This document shows positions 7,136-14,342 of a DNA stretch of 46,827 nucleotides, piece by piece (within the stretch, counting starts at the first letter, position 1; each line of letters begins with the position of its first letter). The notes under the pieces are model-generated. The model did no database searches, was not told where the DNA came from, and saw nothing but the letters and a program-made list of their open reading frames with translations. The stretch is from positions 1-46,827 of the IMG/VR virus record IMGVR_UViG_3300029989_000043. One strand, 5' to 3'. The stretch is from a virus. The position numbers and the translations under genes were made by a program.

Positions 7136-7819
7136 TTACCAATCAGTATGGGGGCGGCTCGGCTTGACATGCTTGGAGGTGGCCTTAATCTTCCCATGAT
7201 CTTCGGCAACTTTCACAGCATCACGCAAAGTTTTGCCAGCTAACAGCGATCCTTCTTGCCGGACGGTATTTACCGCCAACGTTGCGGACACTTGCCCCTG
7301 CTCAACCATTTGGACGACATCAGCGGGTGCTTCTAGAAGAGCAAGGGCATTCGTAATTGTAGTAGTGGAGACACCCCGGCGCTGGGCTATTTCTTGAGCC
7401 GTCCATCCGAATGTTGTAAGGCGTTTAATGGCTTTTGCTGTTTCGAGAGGTTTAAGGGGAAGGCCATCGTTTGAATTGAGAAGGTCAAGCGTGCGCTCTT
7501 CTTCGTTTTGGGTGTTTGCAATAGCAAGGATACCCTTAATAGGCGCTCCTTCTTCTTTTGCTAGTACGAATGCCCTGCGACGGCAATAACCCGCTACAAC
7601 GTAAATTTCGCCGTTTTCCTGGCATATCGTGATCGGGGGAAATGCGGTTGTTCCTCCGGCGTGGATAGCATCCGCCATTTTACGGATATGCGCTTGAGTT
7701 TCGGGGCTATCCATATCGCGGACGTTATAACCTGGGCGCTCTTTGATTGCTTCGGGCTGAAAAAGAAAACTGTCGCCACCACGCCCCACGCATGCCTCAT
7801 GTTCTTTCAACCTTGCCAT
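7136..7819 (-). CDS. ParB/Srx-fold DNA-binding protein
   Basis: The 227-residue product has the ParB N-terminal fold with VVAGYCRRRAFVLAKEEGAP, the counterpart of the GERRxRA CTPase/arginine motif. It is followed by a helix-turn-helix (WTAQEIAQRRGVSTTTITNA) near residues 125-150 and a basic C-terminus. ATG 7819 is chosen because AAGGAGG precedes it. There is no ParA ATPase in the window, so plasmid-type partition is not demonstrated; solitary phage ParB-like proteins can be regulators or nucleases. It is the first gene behind the promoter at 7980 and a leader hairpin at 7862. Confidence 0.8.
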   Translation of the reverse strand: MARLKEHEACVGRGGDSFLFQPEAIKERPGYNVRDMDSPETQAHIRKMADAIHAGGTTAFPPITICQENGEIYVVAGYCRRRAFVLAKEEGAPIKGILAIANTQNEEERTLDLLNSNDGLPLKPLETAKAIKRLTTFGWTAQEIAQRRGVSTTTITNALALLEAPADVVQMVEQGQVSATLAVNTVRQEGSLLAGKTLRDAVKVAEDHGKIKATSKHVKPSRPHTDW

Positions 7820-7861
7820 TGTCGGCCTCCTTAAAATGGGTGTTTGCCGCTGAAACAATAA

Positions 7862-7896
7862 GCCCCTAAGGGAATCTGCACATTCCGCCTAGGGGC
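7862..7896 (-). terminator. Leader hairpin, possible attenuator or terminator
   Basis: GCCCCTA (7862-7868) pairs with TAGGGGC (7890-7896), and GGAAT with ATTCC inside, around a short loop. Read leftward it is followed by TTATTGTTT, a weak U-tract. It lies between the promoter at 7980 and the parB start, so it may reduce read-through into parB. Confidence 0.5.
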
Positions 7897-7979
7897 CATT
7901 GTCCTTCGCTGGCAATGCCAGTAAAAGGATTATCTGCATAGCCGGGTGCAGCCGACTTTTGCTATTCAATTTTGCCTAT

Positions 7980-8008
7980 ACTATACGCCATCCTCGTCTT
8001 TTTTGCAA
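7980..8008 (-). promoter_or_regulatory. Sigma70-like promoter driving the ParB/replication genes
   Basis: On the minus strand TTGCAA (8003-8008), 17 bases, TATAGT (7980-7985). Start would be near 7973, giving a leader of about 150 bases that contains the hairpin at 7862-7896. Confidence 0.6.
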
Positions 8009-8102
8009 GCATTCCGATATTTCGACGCCGTCTGTTCCAAAATGCCCATATTTTTTGCCAATAAGTCCGAAATCCATGTCCTATCCTTTCCGGGGGTGTT
8101 GG

Positions 8103-8333
8103 TTAATCGCAGGTCTTGTGCCAGATGATTCCGTCATCATCTCTGAAATGCTTTTGTCCTTCGAGGATTGGCAGACCACAACTTTCACAATCCCCAATTA
8201 CTGCTTTACCGTCGATCGTCATAACCTCAGCGTTTGGATATGCTCGTTGGAATGCCCCTATCGCTTTATCTAAATCGGTTTCTTTTGTGATGTGGCACAC
8301 CTCTTCTTCTGGGATTACGCCAGTTATTTTCAT
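8103..8333 (-). CDS. Small protein with LIM-like metal site, 76 aa
   Basis: The N-terminal half is a small alpha/beta segment (KETDLDKAIGAFQRAYPNAE). The C-terminus has CESCGLPILEGQKHFR and then IIWHKTC, a C-x2-C ... H-x2-C arrangement resembling one LIM or zinc-ribbon half. The ATG follows a purine-rich GGGAGAG. It is the last gene of the leftward early operon before the parB promoter region. Probably metal-binding; target unknown. Confidence 0.65.
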   Translation of the reverse strand: MKITGVIPEEEVCHITKETDLDKAIGAFQRAYPNAEVMTIDGKAVIGDCESCGLPILEGQKHFRDDDGIIWHKTCD

Positions 8334-8364
8334 CTCTTCTCTCCCTTCGGCCCTATGGGCGGGG

Positions 8365-8526
8365 TTAATCGTTTTCTATAAAACATTGACCAATACTTTC
8401 GTCGCTGCTCATGGCCAGTTTATGTAGTTGTTCCGGTGTGAGGTCGATATGCACGCTTCGGTAGTTGCAGGGGTCTTGAAGATGGATAAATGGTGATAAG
8501 TCGCGTATTATTACAGTCAGTTTCAT
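8365..8526 (-). CDS. Small hypothetical protein, 53 aa
   Basis: Located between the 97-aa and 76-aa genes. ATG 8526 follows AAAGGAGTGAAAAA, a good ribosome binding site that overlaps the stop of the gene upstream. The product begins MKLTVIIRDLSPFIHL and contains HIDLTPEQLHKLAMSSDES, a strand followed by a helix. No family recognised; the arrangement supports it as a genuine gene of the early operon. Confidence 0.65.
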   Translation of the reverse strand: MKLTVIIRDLSPFIHLQDPCNYRSVHIDLTPEQLHKLAMSSDESIGQCFIEND

Positions 8527-8530
8527 TTTT

Positions 8531-8824
8531 TCACTCCTTTATGGCGCTGATGATGGCTATCTGGGCGTCGTTTACCCCGTGCAGCCATGCGTCCTGGCTG
8601 TTGGTTAGTGCCCCTTCCGAGTTGGCCCCTGATGGGTTAATTACGGCATCCTGTACGGCGTTTATGCACCGCGCCCGTTCTCTCTGCTCCCCGGCGGCTA
8701 GACCGGCGTGGAAACCGTCTTTAACTACCCTTGTTACCGAGTCGTGAATAAATGGTATTGGAGTCCCATCCGTGGCGATAGCCCACCACTCTTCAAACAT
8801 CTGCTCCGGAGCCTTACCACTCAT
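8531..8824 (-). CDS. Hypothetical early protein, 97 aa
   Basis: The product (MSGKAPEQMFEEWWAIATDG) is soluble and mainly helical, with an Ala/Glu/Arg-rich middle (FHAGLAAGEQRERARCINAV). Its start overlaps the stop of the 108-aa coiled-coil gene by four bases. The FxxWW opening and GxxAGxxxxRE pattern occur in small phage proteins of unknown function. No catalytic motif seen. Confidence 0.65.
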   Translation of the reverse strand: MSGKAPEQMFEEWWAIATDGTPIPFIHDSVTRVVKDGFHAGLAAGEQRERARCINAVQDAVINPSGANSEGALTNSQDAWLHGVNDAQIAIISAIKE

Positions 8825-9147
8825 AAATCCTCCAGGTGGTACTTAGCTTTGATATCAGCTATAGCGCATAGGTATGCAGAAGGCCCATCAAACCACGATC
8901 TATTATCTATTAAAATTATGATCTCCCGCGCCGTTTCTTGCCGGGTCGTCTCTATAACTTTGTCGTGGTCGGTAAGACAATCAACGCATATTTCTTTGTC
9001 GGTGAGGACCTTCAGCGCGTCCCGTTCCTTGGTAAGCTCTGCCATCTGGACGCGGAGACAGTCAATCTCATCATTCAGCCCATTAATAATTGATGTATTT
9101 TCATAGTCAGCGTTGCAGAGTTGTGTATTTGTACGTTTGTCGCTCAT
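8821..9147 (-). CDS. Coiled-coil early protein, 108 aa
   Basis: Residues about 20-50 form a heptad-like coil (INGLNDEIDCLRVQMAEL). A CVDCLTDHDK segment follows and then a helical C-terminus. The ATG overlaps the preceding stop by four bases. Composition is acidic and soluble. Function unknown. It belongs to a run of overlapping small genes (8.1-11.4 kb) that are probably co-translated. Confidence 0.6.
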   Translation of the reverse strand: MSDKRTNTQLCNADYENTSIINGLNDEIDCLRVQMAELTKERDALKVLTDKEICVDCLTDHDKVIETTRQETAREIIILIDNRSWFDGPSAYLCAIADIKAKYHLEDL

Positions 9148-9620
9148 CCCTGCACCTCCTGTAAAACAGCACGAGCAATGCTTGAATCTTCCCAGTCCTT
9201 TCCGTGGCTCAATTTTTCCAGCACCTCTCTATACCGGGCGTTCTCGACCTCCACCGCTGCATTGTCGTGGTAGTACGTCCGACCAGCGGGCCGGGTTTTG
9301 AGAGCGGAGTTCTCGGTTTGTAGTCCAGCACGTATCTCGTTCGCAGTGAGAAGCGCGTCGTTTAGCCACCGGATATGCCAGTTCTCGTGCATGATGCAGT
9401 CCTGAGCGCTACAGGAAGCCATTTTATGCTGGTATTCGCAGACCTCGCACATATCGTCATAGCAGCATTGATTTTCCTCTTCTTCTGCCAATTCAAAAGC
9501 CCCAAGAAGATGGTCAATGCACCATTCGGCCTCTTCGATAATTTTAGGAGTGCCCAGCAAATCCCACGTTTTTCTGGATTTCCACAATGCCACTCTTTCC
9601 TTTAACTCGTTGTCACTCAT
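9144..9620 (-). CDS. Cysteine-rich hypothetical protein, 158 aa
   Basis: Three parts can be seen: an acidic helical N-terminus, a central cysteine cluster (CCYDDMCEVCEYQHKMASCS, then CIMHENWH) around residues 52-82 that could bind metal, and a C-terminal coil (NARYREVLEKLSHG). ATG 9620 lies inside the end of the interrupted upstream frame (9613-9759), so it may once have been translationally coupled to it. No family recognised. Confidence 0.6.
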   Translation of the reverse strand: MSDNELKERVALWKSRKTWDLLGTPKIIEEAEWCIDHLLGAFELAEEEENQCCYDDMCEVCEYQHKMASCSAQDCIMHENWHIRWLNDALLTANEIRAGLQTENSALKTRPAGRTYYHDNAAVEVENARYREVLEKLSHGKDWEDSSIARAVLQEVQG

Positions 9621-9759
9621 GGGGGGTCTCCACTCGTTTGATGGTCTTCTCCAACTTTGCTATAGCACCCAGCAGCGTTTTAGACTGTTTCCACTATTGA
9701 TGTTTGGCCGCAAGCAATAGAGATTTGCATTCTTTGACTGTCAATTTTTCAAAAGCCAT
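9613..9759 (-). pseudogene. Small coding frame interrupted by an in-frame TAG
   Basis: ATG 9759 follows GGAGGAGAT, a strong site. The frame encodes 21 residues (MAFEKLTVKECKSLLLAAKH and Q), meets TAG at 9694-9696, then continues as a lysine-rich helix (WKQSKTLLGAIAKLEKTIKR) to TGA at 9613. The stop overlaps the next ATG as in intact neighbours. The simplest reading is a 48-aa gene broken by one nonsense mutation. Amber read-through is the alternative; TAG ends other genes here normally. Confidence 0.55.
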
Positions 9760-9796
9760 ATCTCCTCCATCCTGTTAATTGTTAGCGGGGGCCGGT

Positions 9797-10411
9797 CTAA
9801 ACCCCACTTTTGCCTCGGTACCGGTCCACAACTTGCGTTACATGATCTTCTTCACCGTCACGGTGCTCCGCGACGTACTTCCGCAGATACGACTGCACGG
9901 CCTGATACCATTCCTTTGCCGTAACTTGGATCAGGCCCATGTGCCCATGTTTTCCATCCGGTTGTGCCGATCTCATGTACTCTTGCAGCTCACCAGATGC
10001 CCAGGCGCGGGGAAGGTACAGCCACCATGGCTCCAGGCAAAGAGATAATTTGTCGGCCATACAGAGCCGGGAGGGCTGATGCCCCACTTGCTTTGCCAGA
10101 AAACGAGAGTGAAACAGGCAAAACCAGCGCCATGTGTAATTGTGATCTGCCGCATAACCTTTCCTGCGGATTATGCGCGGCCAGTCAAAGAGCTTGTGCA
10201 TGATTATCGCCCCACGGTATGGGTGCAGGCCGCCTACCGCTCCGTCCATTTCAGGGCATCCCCAATACCCCCAATCATGAACAATGAACGCCACCCATAG
10301 GCGCGGGTCAAAAGGAAAACCATAGAGCTTCCACCAGGCCAGCGCCACCCAAAGAGGATGAATAAACACTTGATGCACCCCGAAAAGTAATGATTTTGTC
10401 CCAACCTTCAT
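9797..10411 (-). CDS. HD-domain-like hydrolase, 204 aa
   Basis: From MKVGTKSLLFGVHQ (start 10411, preceded by GGGAGG), histidines and aspartates fall in the HD-superfamily order: H18, H45-D46 in IVHDWGYWG, H63, H101 in LFHSRF and D120 in LCMADKLS. These would bind metals in a phosphohydrolase. The protein is unusually rich in Trp and Tyr. HD enzymes of phages can hydrolyse nucleotides or signalling nucleotides; nothing here fixes the substrate. It is coupled to a 32-aa gene upstream by an ATGA overlap and sits among nuclease genes. Confidence 0.6.
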   Translation of the reverse strand: MKVGTKSLLFGVHQVFIHPLWVALAWWKLYGFPFDPRLWVAFIVHDWGYWGCPEMDGAVGGLHPYRGAIIMHKLFDWPRIIRRKGYAADHNYTWRWFCLFHSRFLAKQVGHQPSRLCMADKLSLCLEPWWLYLPRAWASGELQEYMRSAQPDGKHGHMGLIQVTAKEWYQAVQSYLRKYVAEHRDGEEDHVTQVVDRYRGKSGV

Positions 10412-10506
10412 TGCATATCCTCCCATGACAGGGCTTTCCACGCCGCCCCGCTGTTAATTTGGTGGCAAATCTGACACCATTTTGTTGACGCCAGCAATAT
10501 GGTCAC
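10408..10506 (-). CDS. Microprotein with CxxC, 32 aa
   Basis: GTG start at 10506 overlaps the stop of the HNH gene (GTGA), and its TGA overlaps the ATG of the HD gene (ATGA). The 32-residue product contains WCQICHQ. It may act mainly to couple translation across the junction or be a zinc microprotein. The double overlap is the main support. Confidence 0.5.
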   Translation of the reverse strand: MTILLASTKWCQICHQINSGAAWKALSWEDMQ

Positions 10507-10838
10507 TGTAATCCTTTCAATTTTGCCTTGTACGTAGCGTTTATTTTGCAGATAAGAGCTTCTATGTCAACGTGCCACAATAAATATACCGAAGGGCCAG
10601 TTTGGTGCCGCCAAGCATGGCATTTGCGGCATAACGGTATAGTTTTGTCGTCCCCTGCTTTGATCCCCATCCCATGTGGCCCTTCGTGATGACTCTCGTT
10701 AGGGCCTAACTTGCCGCATCCGGCGCATGGTAGCGTCCTAGCAAAACTGAGGCGTTTTTTATCACGAACACTTTTTGCCTTGAACAATGTCTGGCACATT
10801 CTGCCCACGTCATAATCGGCCCGGTCGGTGAGTTTCAT
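10503..10838 (-). CDS. HNH-type nuclease, DUF968/Ref-like
   Basis: The 111-residue product has LPCAGCGKLGPNESHHEGPH, GMGIKAGDDKTIPLC and RKCHAWRHQ, a Cys-x2-Cys ... HH ... Cys-x2-Cys-His arrangement typical of small phage HNH proteins (DUF968/Ref group) that nick or process recombination intermediates. ATG 10838 overlaps the stop of the DUF1064 nuclease gene; an upstream extension is not needed. Neighbours are another nuclease, NinB and the exonuclease/ERF pair, which fits a recombination role. Confidence 0.75.
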   Translation of the reverse strand: MKLTDRADYDVGRMCQTLFKAKSVRDKKRLSFARTLPCAGCGKLGPNESHHEGPHGMGIKAGDDKTIPLCRKCHAWRHQTGPSVYLLWHVDIEALICKINATYKAKLKGLQ

Positions 10839-11266
10839 GATATTCCCCACACTCCCGCCTGTTTTTCGGCCCACCTAAATTGAAACATTGAAAAATCTAG
10901 CCGCGCCTGATCGTATGCCAACTTTGCCCGTTGATATGACGGATGCCGAAATCCGTTCTTGCCCCGCGCCTTGACTTCCACGCAAAGAATTTGGCCTGTA
11001 AGCTGCTTAACTACCCAGTCGGGCGTGTAGACATGCCCGTTGTCGAGTTTCAGCCCTAGGGCCTCAAAACGGACTGCACAGCCGGGGAATTCGAGAGCCA
11101 GCATCTTGGCATATTCGGATTCGGTTTTATTGGGTTTGCCACGCTTAGGGGTGTTGTCCCTAGAATGGACCAAATTATTATTGGCTCGTATTGGCTTGGA
11201 ATTTCCCGCGATCTTAACTGCTGGGTTCCGAAGCATGGATTGGAACTCTTTCTCTGTATAGCTCAT
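10835..11266 (-). CDS. DUF1064-like PD-(D/E)XK nuclease
   Basis: The 143-residue protein has NKTESEYAKMLALEFPG, then RFEALGLKLDNGHVYTPDWV and ILCVEVKARG. The E ... PD ... ExK spacing is the PD-(D/E)XK nuclease core; the DUF1064 family in phages carries the same NKTE and YTPD signatures. Such proteins stand where RusA or NinG resolvases occur, so cleavage of branched recombination or replication intermediates is likely. It is coupled by ATGA overlaps on both sides. Confidence 0.75.
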   Translation of the reverse strand: MSYTEKEFQSMLRNPAVKIAGNSKPIRANNNLVHSRDNTPKRGKPNKTESEYAKMLALEFPGCAVRFEALGLKLDNGHVYTPDWVVKQLTGQILCVEVKARGKNGFRHPSYQRAKLAYDQARLDFSMFQFRWAEKQAGVWGIS

Positions 11267-11397
11267 GCAATAATTTCCTTGTAATCCACGATGCTAACGC
11301 CATCGCCGGTTTCCATCCGCAAATCTTCAACGCACAGTTCCGGGCAAATGTCGTCGTATTCATCAGGAAACTCAATAATAATTTGGATATGTTTCAT
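11263..11397 (-). CDS. Small acidic protein, 44 aa
   Basis: ATG 11397 overlaps the stop of the preceding gene (ATGA) and follows GGAGAG. The product (MKHIQIIIEFPDEYDDICPE) is acidic, beta-strand first and with two cysteines. It is likely a genuine coupled small gene. Function unknown. Confidence 0.55.
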   Translation of the reverse strand: MKHIQIIIEFPDEYDDICPELCVEDLRMETGDGVSIVDYKEIIA

Positions 11398-11627
11398 CTT
11401 TCTACTCTCCAGCCTCGTGGCATTGTGGCAACTATTTTCCCGACTTCTGGCTCTGATGCCATAACGCACACAAAGGTAGTTGGTTTTTCTGGGGAGCCTG
11501 ATCTGTCTGTTATGAGCATTTCCCCTACGCGCTCGCAGACTTCCTTTGAAGCACCAGGCATAGGCATGGGAAGCCAGAGATTAGATGAAGCTAAATAGGC
11601 AAACAATACCCAAGTTAATGTATTCAT
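11394..11627 (-). CDS. Small protein with hydrophobic N-terminus, 77 aa
   Basis: The N-terminus MNTLTWVLFAYLASSNLWLP is hydrophobic and could be a signal peptide or membrane anchor. The remainder is a soluble segment with two cysteines (CERVGEM, FVCVMASEPE). The ATG lies near GGAACC and is weakly served. It precedes the 44-aa gene by overlap. If exported it would be one of several envelope-directed proteins of this genome. No family recognised. Confidence 0.5.
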   Translation of the reverse strand: MNTLTWVLFAYLASSNLWLPMPMPGASKEVCERVGEMLITDRSGSPEKPTTFVCVMASEPEVGKIVATMPRGWRVER

Positions 11628-11653
11628 ATCGGTTCCTTTCTTTGTGGTGATTG

Positions 11654-11911
11654 TTAAAATATTGACGGGATACCGTGCGGGTACTTTTTATTAAGCTCTT
11701 GGTCAAAGTGTCCCCCTGGCTGGTATCGGCTCATAAATGTGGCGTTGATATGCGCTAGTTCTAGGGCCGCACGCTCAATATGGGGCGGCACCGCAGCACT
11801 TGCATCTTCATACCTCTGGAGGGTAGATTTTGGGATGCCAAGGCATGCAGCAAATGACCCCATGTCAAACTTAATATCTTCCCGAAGTCTTCTTAATTCC
11901 TTGTGGTCCAT
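11654..11911 (-). CDS. XRE-type transcriptional regulator, 85 aa
   Basis: The helix-turn-helix runs through residues 8-40 (FDMGSFAACLGIPKSTLQRY), in the Cro/CI style where a conserved Ala-Cys/Val-Leu-Gly-Ile and Ser-Thr-Leu-Gln recognition helix follow. The C-terminal half is short and has no dimerisation/peptidase domain, so this resembles Cro or a small host-type antitoxin rather than a cleavable CI repressor. It lies within the recombination operon with no divergent promoter next to it. Target unknown. Confidence 0.7.
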   Translation of the reverse strand: MDHKELRRLREDIKFDMGSFAACLGIPKSTLQRYEDASAAVPPHIERAALELAHINATFMSRYQPGGHFDQELNKKYPHGIPSIF

Positions 11912-11937
11912 GCGTACAAAAACCTCGCTTTTAAATT

Positions 11938-12354
11938 TTATAGCACGCCTTTGTATTTTTTGCTACCAATAGTCTTGTTCAGCAACGCATTATGGGTGCA
12001 CATTGCGTAACTTAACGTTTGAGGCGTTACGAAAACACCAAATTTTTCTTTTATCCACCCGGAAATGACCCTGTAGTTTTGAGTTTCGTGCCTTTTGCAT
12101 ATTATATCATAATTATTTCTAACAACCCATGCCAGCGTTGGGACAAAAACAGACTTTTTTTTGACTATGGGCTTCTCTGGCATCGGCTTGGTGTCCTCTG
12201 CCACCATTTCATCACGCCAGCCGCAATAAATACATTTTACGATCTTGGTAAAAAGCGCCGCCGTCTCTTGGTGGCGTTCCAGGGACGAGGGCTGAGACAT
12301 TTCTATTGTCTCGTGTAAGCCGCGATCTTTACATTTTGGGCATTGTCGGTCCAT
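11938..12354 (-). CDS. Zinc-ribbon protein, 138 aa
   Basis: Start at ATG 12354, overlapping the NinB stop (TAATG). The N-terminus has CPKCKDRGLHE and, about 35 residues later, CIYCGWRDE, a Cys4 ribbon. After a proline-lysine linker (near residue 60), the C-terminal part (YRVISGWIKEKFGVFVTPQT) looks like a helix-turn-helix. Together this suggests a nucleic-acid-binding protein. Position after NinB parallels the Nin-region zinc proteins of lambdoid phages, but I cannot assign a family. Confidence 0.6.
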   Translation of the reverse strand: MDRQCPKCKDRGLHETIEMSQPSSLERHQETAALFTKIVKCIYCGWRDEMVAEDTKPMPEKPIVKKKSVFVPTLAWVVRNNYDIICKRHETQNYRVISGWIKEKFGVFVTPQTLSYAMCTHNALLNKTIGSKKYKGVL

Positions 12355-12743
12355 TATTCGTAATCCCTCCATTTCACATCGTGTTGGCATCCAAAGGCTG
12401 TAGCGCACTCGATCATTTCTGACATTTCGGATACGCTCATTTTAGAAGTATGCGCTCCCACCACAACAAAGCCGCCGTCTATGCCGGGTACCACCTTTAA
12501 GCGTTTTAACGAGGCGGTAAAAACGTCTTTCCAGTTTTCTTTAGTCAACCATAGCCCATGCCATATAACTTGATCTGCGATATCCGCTAGCGTGGCCCAC
12601 ATCCGTCGGTTTTGCTCGCTTGACCTTGTTGTTTTATGCTCCCGTATCTCCACTTCCCATACTGTCTCCATCGGCAGGGCTTCAATAATCGTTACAGCTC
12701 TGCGCCGGACTTGCTCGGTTGTTAAGATTAGGCGCTGTTTCAT
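12354..12743 (-). CDS. ninB: NinB-like recombination protein
   Basis: The 129-residue protein contains TTRSSEQNRRMWATLADIAD and WLTKENWKDVFTASL, the core of NinB (lambda Orf), which loads annealing proteins and binds single-stranded DNA. Its length is somewhat short of the usual ~140. It overlaps the YqaJ exonuclease gene by four bases and lies three genes downstream of the ERF annealing protein, the expected company for a recombination mediator. Confidence 0.8.
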   Translation of the reverse strand: MKQRLILTTEQVRRRAVTIIEALPMETVWEVEIREHKTTRSSEQNRRMWATLADIADQVIWHGLWLTKENWKDVFTASLKRLKVVPGIDGGFVVVGAHTSKMSVSEMSEMIECATAFGCQHDVKWRDYE

Positions 12744-13363
12744 GACCTTAATGCATGGAGTGATTCTATCATCTTTTCAATAGAATTGTCGAAAGCAATA
12801 ACCGCCGTTTCCATTGCCTTGACTGCTTCCTCGTCCCGGTGGTATCGGATAGTAAACAGTTGCATTTCTTCGGGGAGTTCAGGGCAGTATGATGCAAAAT
12901 CACACCATGATCGGCCAGTACAAGCCATTTGAAACATCATCTGCTTACGGTATTCTGTTGGCACTTCTTTTTTGAGCAGGTAGGCAATATGAAGTGCCGG
13001 GATTTTTCTCTTAATTTCCACTAGTCCGTCGCTTTCAATTAACCCGTCTGGTGAACAACCTGCTCGTTCAATATACGGATGTTTAACAAACGCCACCTGC
13101 TCGACTTTGTTGCCGGCCACAAACTCGTAGCACTCCCTTGCCGCGCCCTCGTCCTCGTTTCCCCTCTCCATATATGCGTTCTTGTAAGTCTCGCTTATAC
13201 AGCCTGTTAGACGTTCTGCAACTAACTGCGCCTGATAGTTTGCATATCCGGTGCCTTTTTTTTCTTGCATAACATCGGCTATTTTGGATGCGGTGATTAA
13301 GCCGCAACGCATTTTCAACCATTCAGGTGTGCCCTGCACAATTTCAGTATTGGATCCTAACAT
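12740..13363 (-). CDS. YqaJ/lambda-exonuclease-family recombinase nuclease
   Basis: The 207-residue protein opens with QGTPEWLKMRCGLITASKIA, the YqaJ signature, and has GCSPDGLIESDGLVEIKRK, the PD-(D/E)XK metal site (D then E-x-K). This family degrades one strand from double-stranded ends to expose single strands for the annealing protein. It overlaps the end of the coiled-coil gene and pairs with the ERF protein at 14342-15064, making a Red-like two-component system. Confidence 0.88.
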   Translation of the reverse strand: MLGSNTEIVQGTPEWLKMRCGLITASKIADVMQEKKGTGYANYQAQLVAERLTGCISETYKNAYMERGNEDEGAARECYEFVAGNKVEQVAFVKHPYIERAGCSPDGLIESDGLVEIKRKIPALHIAYLLKKEVPTEYRKQMMFQMACTGRSWCDFASYCPELPEEMQLFTIRYHRDEEAVKAMETAVIAFDNSIEKMIESLHALRS

Positions 13364-14342
13364 GGTTTACAAGTCCTCCCACAATAGCAGTAATAACTTT
13401 TTTAGCCTGACCTTCTGTTATGCCTGCGGCAACAAGACCTGATATAATCTCGTTGTTTACCATGCGCCGATGCTCGACATCTGCTGCCTTGCGTTCGGCT
13501 TCGCGTCTTTCTGTTTCGATTCTGGCAGATTCAGCAGATTCTTTTACTTTACGGTCAAATTCAACCTTTTCAGCAGCAATTCTTGCCTTTTCTTCCGCCA
13601 CTGCAACCGCCGCCGCTTGATCTGATTTCGCTTTTTCTTCCGCCGCTATCCGGTCAAGTTTGGCTTTTTCTACAGCCGCTTGCGCTTCTGCCGCTTTCCG
13701 ATCGGCTTCTCTGATTGCCGCTTGTGCCGCCTCTTCAGCTTCCCTTGTTGCCTTTTCAGCGGCTTCTTTCTTGATACGTTCCTCATGGGCAACGCGGGCG
13801 GCCTCATCGCGTTCAATCTGTTCCTTCATCAGTTTATTGGCAAGTTCTGCTTCTTCCTTGGCTTGTCGTTCTTCTTCTATTCTTGCAAGTTCGGCTTCTT
13901 TAGCTGCAATTTCCTTTTCCCTCAGCCATAAGCCGTGGATATGGCGCGCTTCCAGTTCCGCCCGTTCCATTTCAGCGGCCAGCTTTTCAGCGGCAACACG
14001 CTTTTCATCTTCGACTTCCCAATTTGTGAGAGGCCGCCGTACTTTGTCCCTGAGCGCGTCCAGCCGGTCTCGGACAATCTTGCGGGATGCATCAACGAGT
14101 GCTGATTTTGCTTTCCAATCCGCCACAAGGCTCTTGCCAAGTTCGTCAAGCACAATCTTAGACTGACTAACTTTGTAAGCAAGTGAGGCAATATCCTTCC
14201 GGCTTTTTGCAGTTGACGTGTCCGGGACAAAAGCGGACACTTTTTGTTCAATATCATCAAGAATCTTTTCAACTCCAGCCGATCCGGTGAAAAGCTCAAT
14301 TGCGCCCAATTTTTCAACCACAATCAATTCGTTAGATTCCAT
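13344..14342 (-). CDS. Long coiled-coil protein, 332 aa (DUF1351-like)
   Basis: Residues about 115-290 are one long Ala/Glu/Lys/Arg coil, flanked by a folded N-terminal domain (VEKILDDIEQKVSAFVPDTS) and a small helical C-terminal domain (GLVAAGITEGQAKKVITAIV). Phage coiled-coil proteins located between ERF/RecT and YqaJ/lambda exonuclease genes are common and are presumed to help recombination; their function is not established. The start overlaps the ERF stop by one base. Confidence 0.7.
   Translation of the reverse strand: MESNELIVVEKLGAIELFTGSAGVEKILDDIEQKVSAFVPDTSTAKSRKDIASLAYKVSQSKIVLDELGKSLVADWKAKSALVDASRKIVRDRLDALRDKVRRPLTNWEVEDEKRVAAEKLAAEMERAELEARHIHGLWLREKEIAAKEAELARIEEERQAKEEAELANKLMKEQIERDEAARVAHEERIKKEAAEKATREAEEAAQAAIREADRKAAEAQAAVEKAKLDRIAAEEKAKSDQAAAVAVAEEKARIAAEKVEFDRKVKESAESARIETERREAERKAADVEHRRMVNNEIISGLVAAGITEGQAKKVITAIVGGLVNHVRIQY

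Noticed and set aside
11654-11911. CI-type lysogeny repressor
   Set aside because: The XRE protein lacks a C-terminal dimerisation or cleavage domain and there is no integrase or divergent Cro gene.
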